Source: Eggerthella sinensis
Lineage (GTDB): Bacteria > Actinomycetota > Coriobacteriia > Coriobacteriales > Eggerthellaceae
Reading direction: 5' to 3'
Length of the DNA: 64,000 bases
Assembly: GCF_003339815.1 (NCBI RefSeq)
Contig: NZ_PPTT01000003.1
Span: 62,001-126,000, forward strand
In this document: positions 34,005 through 40,367 of the stretch, one piece after another
How the letters are laid out: each line of letters begins with the position of its first letter
Position numbering within the stretch: the first letter of the stretch is position 1
Program-made: the position numbers and the translations under genes
Notes under the pieces: model-generated
The model's database searches: none
What the model saw: only the letters and a program-made list of their open reading frames with translations
What the model was told of the DNA's origin: nothing

Positions 34005-35958
34005 GGGAGCCTCCTTCCGCCGACGCAGGCGCCGATGTTTCACGTGAAACATTTGTTTGGGTCATCCCCAGCGCATCGAAGGGGCATATTTGCGTACAGA
34101 GACCGCAGCCGTTGCAGAGGCTGGGGTCCACGAACGCTTGGCCGCGCTCGCGGCTCTTCGGGCCACGCGCGTCGGGGTCGAAGCCGATGCCGGGGCAGCC
34201 GATTTCGGTGATGCACTTCTTGCAGCCCGTGCACGCTTCCGCATCGACGAGGGCCGGAGCGCCCGGCTTCACCAACTGGATGCACGGCGATTCGAACAGG
34301 ATGGCCGACGGGCCCTCGAAGTCGACGGCCTCCTTCACCGCCGCGATGGAGCCCTCGAGGTCGAGCGGGTCAGCATGCACGATACAGGTGAACCCGACGG
34401 CCTCCAGCACGCGCTGGATGGAGATGGGCTCGCGCTTCGGGCCCATGAGCGTGACGCCGGTTCCGGGGTGCGGCTGCGAGCCGGTCATGGCCGTGGTGGC
34501 GTTGTCGAGCACGCACACTGTGACGTCGTGGCCGTTGTACACGGCGTTCACGATGCCGGGCAGGCCGCTCGCGAAGAACGTCGAATCGCCCACGAACGCG
34601 AGCGTTTTCTTGTGCGGCTCGGCCACCGAGAAGCCCTGCGCCATGGTGATTCCCGCGCCCATGCACAGGCACGTGTCCACCGCGTCGAGCGGCTGCGCGT
34701 TGCCCAGCGTGTAGCAGCCGATGTCGCCGCACAGCACGGCGGGCGTTTTGCCCAGCGCGCGCTTCACCGCGTAGAAGCTGCCGCGATGGGGGCAGCCCGC
34801 GCACAGCACCGGCGGGCGCACCGGCAGCGGGTCGTCCGCGGCATCGTAGGAGGCCGGGGCAGCCGCGGGCGCAGCTGCGGGAATGCCGAGGAACGCCGCG
34901 ATGCGCGCGGCGCTGTCGTCCACGTCGTTCTCGCCGCGGTCGCGCGTGTCGCCCGTCAGCTTGCCTTTCACCTCGAAGGCGGCATGGGTGCGGCCGGCGT
35001 GCACGAGCAGCGCGTCTTCCAGCACGTGATCGAGCTCTTCCAGCACGAGCACCTGCTGCAAGCCCTCGGTGAATTGCGCAGCCAATTCCTCCGGGAAGGG
35101 GTAGGGCGTGCCCACTTGCCAGAAGCGGTAGGCGGGAACCTCGACGCCCCGCTCGGCTGCGCGGGCCTCCACCATGCGCAGCGCCTCGCGCGCGTACGCC
35201 GCCGACACGCCGCCGGCCACGATGCCGAGCCGCGGCGTCGTGCCGCTTTCCGCCGCCGGGTTGAACGCCGCGAGCGTCGGCTCGGCGGCGAAGTCGTGCG
35301 CGATGGCCGCAAGCCGCTCGTTGATTTCGCCGTGCGCCTGGTAGGCGCGGCGCGGGAAGATGACCCACTTGGAATCGCGCTCGAAGCCCTCGTCGGGCAC
35401 CGGGCGCGCGTCGGTGACGTCCGCAACGTCGAAGAACGTCGAGGCGTGGTTGATGCGCGTGGTGGGACGCACGATGACGGGCGTGTGGTAGCGCTCGGAC
35501 AGGTCGAACGCAGCCTGCATCATGGCGAAGCCCTGATCGGGCGTGGCGGGATCGAGCACGGGCACCTTCGCGAAGCTCGCGAAACGACGCGTGTCCTGCT
35601 CGGTCTGCGACGAGATGGGACCCGGATCGTCGGCCACGAACAGCACCATGCCGCCCTTGACGCCCACGTAGTTCAAGCTCATGAGCGCGTCGGACGCCAC
35701 GTTGAGGCCCACCTGCTTGCAGGTGAACAGGCAGCGCGCACCCGTGTACGACGCGCCGGCCAGCAGCTCGAGCGCGCTCTTCTCGTTCGTGGACCACTCC
35801 ACATGGATGCCGCGCGCGGCCCCTTCGCCATGGAGCTTCGCCACCGTTTCAATCAGCTCGGACGACGGCGTGCCCGGATACCCGGCCACCACGCGCACTC
35901 CGGCCTCAAGCGCCGCATGCGCGAACGCCTCGTTGCCCATCAGCAGTTTCTTCGTCAT
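33997..35958 (-). CDS. iorA: Indolepyruvate ferredoxin oxidoreductase, alpha subunit
   Basis: 653 residues. It oxidatively decarboxylates aryl pyruvates to aryl-acetyl-CoA with reduction of ferredoxin. The pyrimidine-binding N-terminus (KLLMGNEAFAHAALEAGVRV, GYPGTPSSELI), the TPP region (CGDIGCYTLGNAQPLDAV) and two 4Fe-4S motifs near the C-terminus (CTGCKKCITEIGCPGIG from 576; CNGCGLCTQICPF from 615) are all present. The last 20 residues include NVSRET, which is the translation of a parS site, so the gene end has been shaped by a chromosome-organisation signal. Confidence 0.95.
   Translation of the reverse strand: MTKKLLMGNEAFAHAALEAGVRVVAGYPGTPSSELIETVAKLHGEGAARGIHVEWSTNEKSALELLAGASYTGARCLFTCKQVGLNVASDALMSLNYVGVKGGMVLFVADDPGPISSQTEQDTRRFASFAKVPVLDPATPDQGFAMMQAAFDLSERYHTPVIVRPTTRINHASTFFDVADVTDARPVPDEGFERDSKWVIFPRRAYQAHGEINERLAAIAHDFAAEPTLAAFNPAAESGTTPRLGIVAGGVSAAYAREALRMVEARAAERGVEVPAYRFWQVGTPYPFPEELAAQFTEGLQQVLVLEELDHVLEDALLVHAGRTHAAFEVKGKLTGDTRDRGENDVDDSAARIAAFLGIPAAAPAAAPASYDAADDPLPVRPPVLCAGCPHRGSFYAVKRALGKTPAVLCGDIGCYTLGNAQPLDAVDTCLCMGAGITMAQGFSVAEPHKKTLAFVGDSTFFASGLPGIVNAVYNGHDVTVCVLDNATTAMTGSQPHPGTGVTLMGPKREPISIQRVLEAVGFTCIVHADPLDLEGSIAAVKEAVDFEGPSAILFESPCIQLVKPGAPALVDAEACTGCKKCITEIGCPGIGFDPDARGPKSRERGQAFVDPSLCNGCGLCTQICPFDALGMTQTNVSRETSAPASAEGGSRA
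34036..34051. promoter_or_regulatory. parS site inside the iorA coding sequence
   Basis: TGTTTCACGTGAAACA is perfect and is read in frame as part of NVSRET, 13 codons before the iorA stop and 32 bases upstream of the iorB start. Confidence 0.9.
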
Positions 35959-35988
35959 ATCGCGTTGCCCCCAGCCAATGCAAACAGA

Positions 35989-36004
35989 TGTTTCACGTGA
36001 AACA
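35989..36004. promoter_or_regulatory. parS site upstream of iorA
   Basis: TGTTTCACGTGAAACA is perfect, 31 bases before the iorA start, in the 110-base gap to the anti-sigma gene. Confidence 0.9.
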
Positions 36005-36067
36005 TTCTTGTCGCATCATGATAGCAAACGCGGATGCACCCCGAAGGGCGCATCCGCGAAGGGCATG

Positions 36068-37819
36068 CTATAGCAGCGATTTGATGCGGAAGGCCACGCT
36101 GTCGCCCTGGTACGAAGAGAGGCAGAACAACGGGTCGTCTTGCTCGTCGAGTTCGTCGGACACCACGTACACCACGGACAGCTCGCGCGTCTCGCCCGGC
36201 GCAAGGACGCAGTCCCAACCGGAATTCGTGGCAGCATCGAAGCCCGTCGTCCACATCATGCGGCTCGCCATTCTGGAGAAATGCCCCTCGTTGTCGTCGA
36301 GCACCGCAAGATCCCCCAAAGCCGCCGTGTAGAGCAAGACCTCGCCGTCGGAGCGGTTCGTCGCCTCGAACGTGACCGTGCGATACGAGAATCCCGACGT
36401 CAAGCTGCCGTCATCCTCGATATGGTAGCCCATCTGTTCCTCCGACACCTTGTTCGCATACGCCATATCTCCCCGATAGCCCGCGTATTCGATCGTATCC
36501 TCAACAGCCAGTCCGAACGGCAGCTGTGCGCTTCGTTCGAGCCTCAAATTCGCCACTTCCAGCTCGCGCGGTTCTGAATCTTGGCTGGCCCACGACCCGT
36601 TTTCCGGCACGGACACGATCACCGACGACGAAGGATCGCAGATCGAGTCCTCGCCGATCACCGCGTTCTCCACCGGCTCGAACGTGTTTGCCCGGTCGAA
36701 TACGAACGGCACGGTATCGTTCAGCCACTCGTTCGCGTTATCGAGCGGATACGGATGCGGCCCCTCGGTCTCGTCAACGATGACGCCATAGAGCGAATGG
36801 AGCCAGAAGCACGCGCCGTCTTCGGTGACCTCGGGCGCATACACGTTCGGCATGGTGGAACGATCGACGATCTCAGGGTAGATCGTGATGTCGCCGTACC
36901 CGTAGAAAGCGTCGGGGTCGTCCATCTGCGCCTTGAAGTCAGCGGTGTGCAGCTCGATGGTCTGCGTAGCGCATGAACCGTCTTCGAAGTACGCGGTCAC
37001 CGTGATGGTCTGGCCGTCGAACGTGTCGAAGACCGCATCGGTGTTCGCAAGCGGGCTCTCCGCGCTGTCGGCAACGTCGCCGTAGTCCGCGTTCGTCCAC
37101 AGGCCGAAGCTCTTCGCGTCGCTGTCATCCTGCTCGTCGATGGGCAGGTCGATGGTGGAACCGAGCATCTTCGTGAGTTTCACCGTGATGTCCCGATCAG
37201 GATCAGGCACCCCGAACCCATCAACGATCTCCACGTCCTCGTACAGGCCGTAGTATTCTCCCAGCCCCGCCTTCGTCGGTTTCCATAGGCTCAATTCGGC
37301 AACGCGCTCGGGGTCATCTCGCCCGTTCACCGTCTCGTAGCTATTGCGATAGAACATGCCCGCCGACGTGGTGGCCTGAATGCGCACGATGCCCTCGCCC
37401 TTGACGGTGAACATGCAGCCCGTGTACTTGCCGTACCGCAGGTACCAATCCTTATCCGCCGTGGTCAAATTGCCCGAACGGTCGAACACGATCATGCCGT
37501 CCTCAGTGGGAGGCACGAGCGTGCGCGTTCCCGACGCATACGCCTGCACGGAGAAGCTCTGCGAAACCCCCGGCGCCTTCCCCGTTCCAAGCGGGATGAG
37601 CGCCACCGCAATCACGAGCGCACACACACCCGCCGCCGCGAGGGGCAGCCACCGCCGCCGACGAGGCGCGGCCGGCTGCCGGCGCGCATGGGGGACGCGA
37701 GTCCGACGCTCGGCACGCCGCGCGCGCTCGATTTCGGAGAGGATATCCTCATGCACCGAATTCGGGCTCTTGACCTCTTCCATCAAAGCACGATACTCGT
37801 CCATCGGCGATTTGCTCAC
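36068..37819 (-). CDS. Membrane anti-sigma-like protein (DUF4179-like)
   Basis: 583 residues from GTG at 37819 with AGGAGGAG upstream. A basic cytoplasmic N-terminus of about 55 residues is followed by one membrane helix (about 57-77) and a large extracytoplasmic part rich in Asp and Tyr. It overlaps the ECF sigma gene by 71 bases in another frame, which indicates a sigma/anti-sigma pair. No zinc anti-sigma motif (HxxxCxxC) is present in the N-terminus. The outer domain probably senses an envelope signal; the ligand is unknown. Confidence 0.72.
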   Translation of the reverse strand: MSKSPMDEYRALMEEVKSPNSVHEDILSEIERARRAERRTRVPHARRQPAAPRRRRWLPLAAAGVCALVIAVALIPLGTGKAPGVSQSFSVQAYASGTRTLVPPTEDGMIVFDRSGNLTTADKDWYLRYGKYTGCMFTVKGEGIVRIQATTSAGMFYRNSYETVNGRDDPERVAELSLWKPTKAGLGEYYGLYEDVEIVDGFGVPDPDRDITVKLTKMLGSTIDLPIDEQDDSDAKSFGLWTNADYGDVADSAESPLANTDAVFDTFDGQTITVTAYFEDGSCATQTIELHTADFKAQMDDPDAFYGYGDITIYPEIVDRSTMPNVYAPEVTEDGACFWLHSLYGVIVDETEGPHPYPLDNANEWLNDTVPFVFDRANTFEPVENAVIGEDSICDPSSSVIVSVPENGSWASQDSEPRELEVANLRLERSAQLPFGLAVEDTIEYAGYRGDMAYANKVSEEQMGYHIEDDGSLTSGFSYRTVTFEATNRSDGEVLLYTAALGDLAVLDDNEGHFSRMASRMMWTTGFDAATNSGWDCVLAPGETRELSVVYVVSDELDEQDDPLFCLSSYQGDSVAFRIKSLL

Positions 37820-38324
37820 GGGACTCCTCCTGTTCCAACAGCGTTTTGAGCTGCGCGCGGGCGCGATGCAAACGGCTACGCACCGTCGCGGGACGGCATT
37901 TCAAAATCTCGGCGATCTCCTCCGTGGCGTACCCTTCCACATAATGAAGGTGCACGACCGCGCGATACTTCTGCGGCAAGGTGCCCAGCACGCGCCACAC
38001 GTCGTTCGCAAGCAGCGCCTCCGACGCGGCCGGCGACGTCGGCAGCAACGACTCGTCATCGGGAAGCGGCTGCGTCCGATGCCGCGACGCCGTGCGGCGA
38101 AGTTGATGGCACCGGTTGATGGCCACGCGGATGAGCCACGCCTTGAGGTGCTCGTCGTCCCGAAAAACTGTGACGTCCTTCAGCAGGCTGATGAACGTCT
38201 CCTGGCAGATGTCGTTTGCGTCGGCGGGTTCGTGCGTCTGACTGAGCGCAAGGCGATAGACCATGTCCTCCCATTCGTGCAGGGCATGGTGCATGAACTC
38301 ATCTGAACGCAACGTCGTGGTCAA
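37749..38324 (-). CDS. ECF-type sigma-70 family RNA polymerase sigma factor
   Basis: 191 residues. Region 2 (DMVYRLALSQTHEPADANDI, then CQETFISLLKD) and region 4 (LGTLPQKYRAVVHLHYVEGY, then IAEILKCRPATVRSRLHRAR) are both clear. The final 20 residues lie in the stretch that also encodes the N-terminus of the membrane partner, an unusually long overlap. It probably directs an envelope-stress or signalling regulon, including its own operon. Confidence 0.9.
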   Translation of the reverse strand: MTTTLRSDEFMHHALHEWEDMVYRLALSQTHEPADANDICQETFISLLKDVTVFRDDEHLKAWLIRVAINRCHQLRRTASRHRTQPLPDDESLLPTSPAASEALLANDVWRVLGTLPQKYRAVVHLHYVEGYATEEIAEILKCRPATVRSRLHRARAQLKTLLEQEESREQIADGRVSCFDGRGQEPEFGA

Positions 38325-38390
38325 CCGGAAACCGCCTCCTTACCCCGAACATGCCGGCGTCGCGGAAAATGTTGCAGGATGTTCAGAAAA

Positions 38391-38430
38391 TTGTACGCCC
38401 CCGCATGCCGAAGCATACGGGGGCGTTGAG
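38391..38430 (-). terminator. Terminator of purE
   Basis: ACGCCCCCG (38395-38403) pairs with CGGGGGCGT (38418-38426), with a short inner stem. On the minus strand it is followed by ACAATTTTCTG. Confidence 0.75.
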
Positions 38431-38473
38431 AACGAGAACTGCCGGGGTGCGGAACGCGTGCGCGCGGTTCTGC

Positions 38474-38944
38474 TTACGCGTCGGCCATGCCTTGCTTGAA
38501 GTCGATGATTTTCTGGCGGGCGCCGTCGCAGCCGGTGCCGAGGATCTGCACGGCGAGGATGGCGGCATTCTTCGCGCCGTTGATGGCCACGCACGCCACC
38601 GGCACGCCGGAGGGCATCTGCACCATGGACAGCAGCGAGTCGAGGCCGCCCAGGTCGCTCGTCTTCATGGGCACGGTGATCACGGGGTTCGGGGTGTACG
38701 CCGCCACAACGCCGCCCAGGTGCGCAGCCTTGCCCGCCGCCGCCACGATCACGCGGATGCCGCGCTCGTGCGCCGTGCTTGCCCACTCGTGCACCTCGGC
38801 CGGCTTGCGATGCGCGCTCGCCACCTTCACCTCGTAGGGCACGCCGAACTCGTCGAGCTGCTTCATGCACGGCTCCATGGCGGGCATGTCGCTTTCAGAA
38901 CCCATGATGATGCCGACGACGGGGCTGTTTTCTTCGCAGGGCAT
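38474..38944 (-). CDS. purE: N5-carboxyaminoimidazole ribonucleotide mutase
   Basis: 156 residues, normal for class I PurE. Moves CO2 from N5 to C4 in purine synthesis. Motifs GIIMGSESDMPAMEPC, SAHRKPAEVHEWA and AAAGKAAHLGGVVAAYTPNP hold the substrate-binding Ser, Asp and His. ATG at 38944 has AAGGAG upstream. No purK is adjacent. It is downstream of a TetR gene by 68 bases. purD and purA lie 19 to 21 kb away on the same strand. Confidence 0.95.
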   Translation of the reverse strand: MPCEENSPVVGIIMGSESDMPAMEPCMKQLDEFGVPYEVKVASAHRKPAEVHEWASTAHERGIRVIVAAAGKAAHLGGVVAAYTPNPVITVPMKTSDLGGLDSLLSMVQMPSGVPVACVAINGAKNAAILAVQILGTGCDGARQKIIDFKQGMADA

Positions 38945-39012
38945 TCGCACTCCTTTGGTTGTCTTTTCGCTTAATGTGATGTGCTCAGTGTAGCGAACCG
39001 GGGGCATCGGCG

Positions 39013-39651
39013 CTATCCCACAATGCGCCTGATGATGGCTTCCACCTCGGTCGCTTTCGGCAGGCCGCCGGCGGGGTCGTCGGCCACGTGGTACAGCGCG
39101 AACTTCGCCGCTTCGAGCGCCTCGGATACCACGATGCTGGCCTCTTCTTCGGCCGACATCTCCGCCGCACATGCTCGGCACGCGGGATGTTCTGCCATAT
39201 AGGTCGTCACGATCAAGCGAAAATCACTCACGAATCCGAACGTGTTGTCGAGGAAGAGTCGCATGAGCGCCGGCGTGTCCTTCACGAGCGCCATACGCAG
39301 CGCGGCGATGTCGCTTTTCCAGTCGAACGAGCCCACCACGTCGAGGAACAGCGACAGCGTTGCGTGATACATCGACGACGGCATGAGGCGGTCGAACGCC
39401 GCATGCACCGTGTTCGGGTCGAGCTCGTACACCCCGATGCCTACGATGGCGGCGTCCTTCGTGGGAAAGTAGTTGAAGAACGTGCCCTGCGACACGTTCG
39501 CGCGATCGCAAATCTGCGCAACCGTCACGCCCTCGTAGCCGCATTCGTCCACGAGCGTGATAGCCGCGCGCTCGATGGCCGAGCGCGTCGCCCGCCGCTT
39601 TCGCTCGCGCAGCCCAACCGGTCGGTCGCCTTCCTGAGCTTCTTGTGCCAT
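39013..39651 (-). CDS. TetR-family transcriptional regulator
   Basis: 212 residues from the ATG at 39651 (GAGGGAG upstream); two earlier in-frame ATGs have no ribosome site. The HTH is typical: ERAAITLVDECGYEGVTVAQ, then ICDRANVSQGTFFNYFPTKD. The C-terminal domain is not specific. It is divergent from tatA; the shared region holds a direct repeat CTTCAAATTTAT next to the tatA promoter, a possible operator. Confidence 0.87.
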   Translation of the reverse strand: MAQEAQEGDRPVGLRERKRRATRSAIERAAITLVDECGYEGVTVAQICDRANVSQGTFFNYFPTKDAAIVGIGVYELDPNTVHAAFDRLMPSSMYHATLSLFLDVVGSFDWKSDIAALRMALVKDTPALMRLFLDNTFGFVSDFRLIVTTYMAEHPACRACAAEMSAEEEASIVVSEALEAAKFALYHVADDPAGGLPKATEVEAIIRRIVG

Positions 39652-39750
39652 GTTTCGCGCTCCCTCATATGCTCTTACGTCATGCATCCGCGTTTCCGTC
39701 ATGCATTATACGGGCCGTCGTTCCTCTTTGCGTCAATATTGTCAGTTTTA

Positions 39751-39779
39751 CTTCAAATTTATAGTGACTTCAAATTTAT
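39751..39779. repeat. Direct repeat CTTCAAATTTAT in the TetR/tatA divergent region
   Basis: CTTCAAATTTAT occurs at 39751-39762 and again at 39768-39779, just upstream of the tatA -10 element. The AT-rich tandem pair stands out in this GC-rich region and may be an operator. Confidence 0.5.
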
Positions 39780-39785
39780 GGTTGC

Positions 39786-39791
39786 TATAAT
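39786..39791 (+). promoter_or_regulatory. Extended -10 promoter of tatA
   Basis: TTGCTATAAT ends at 39791, giving a TGn-extended perfect TATAAT, 53 bases before the tatA start. No good -35 is seen; the direct repeat occupies that position. Confidence 0.55.
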
Positions 39792-39844
39792 GCTCGATGC
39801 GCGCTGCTACCGTCAGCGACGAAACACCCCGAAAGGAGCACGCT

Positions 39845-40015
39845 ATGAAGATATTTGGAATGGGCATGCCTGAGCTCATACTGATTCTGGTGGTGGTGCT
39901 CGTTATCTTCGGGCCGAAGAACCTGCCGAAGCTCGGCGGCATGCTGGGTCGCTCGGTGAAGAAGATTCGCGGCCGCGTGGAAGACGACGACGTCGACGGC
40001 GCCCAAACCGCCTAA
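39845..40015 (+). CDS. tatA: Twin-arginine translocase subunit TatA/TatE
   Basis: 56 residues, AAAGGAG upstream. One N-terminal membrane helix ([15 protein letters not shown]), the hinge motif [11 protein letters not shown], an amphipathic helix ([13 protein letters not shown]) and an acidic tail. It forms the Tat pore that exports folded redox proteins such as the two flavoproteins in this window. It is a single-gene unit; no tatB or tatC is adjacent. Confidence 0.92.
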   Translation: MKIFGMGMPELILILVVVLVIFGPKNLPKLGGMLGRSVKKIRGRVEDDDVDGAQTA

Positions 40016-40044
40016 TCTTTCGTGCGAAAATCGCATATCAGCGC

Positions 40045-40073
40045 TTGACCCCGGCCCCAACGACCGGTACAAT
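40045..40073 (+). promoter_or_regulatory. Promoter of tRNA-Phe
   Basis: TTGACC (40045-40050), 17-base spacer, TACAAT (40068-40073), 31 bases before the tRNA. Confidence 0.8.
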
Positions 40074-40104
40074 ATCGTTCCACGTCCTCACGGACGCTTG
40101 ATGT

Positions 40105-40180
<76 letters not shown>

Positions 40181-40190
40181 TCGTATGTAG

Positions 40191-40218
40191 AAGCGCTTCC
40201 CTTGGGGAGCGCTTTTTT
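40191..40218 (+). terminator. Terminator of tRNA-Phe
   Basis: AAGCGCTTCC pairs with GGGGAGCGCTT around a short loop, followed by six T residues. Confidence 0.88.
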
Positions 40219-40266
40219 GTTGTCGGAAATCCGCCAGCCTCAATTCTTCGTACAATCGTAAAGAAG

Positions 40267-40277
40267 CCCCCCCCCCC
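40267..40277 (+). repeat. Homopolymer tract of 11 C
   Basis: Eleven consecutive C residues lie 90 bases before the start of the receptor-type diguanylate cyclase gene and just upstream of a candidate -10 element (TATACT, 40302-40307). Tracts of this length tend to slip during replication. Confidence 0.8.
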
Positions 40278-40367
40278 GGAGCATTTATGAATGGAACGAG
40301 CTATACTGAGGTCTTCGAAGAACACATAAGCGCTGCCTTGGTGGCTGCGTAGACAGAATGAGGCAGC

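Noticed and set aside
34057-36000. Open frame of about 640 codons on the plus strand opposite iorA
   Set aside because: It is a shadow of the high-GC minus-strand gene: no ribosome site, very rich in Arg, His and Ala, no recognisable domain, while the minus strand encodes a complete IorA.
38945-39012. Purine riboswitch upstream of purE
   Set aside because: The 68-base gap is too short for the aptamer and a terminator, and no conserved loop motifs were seen.
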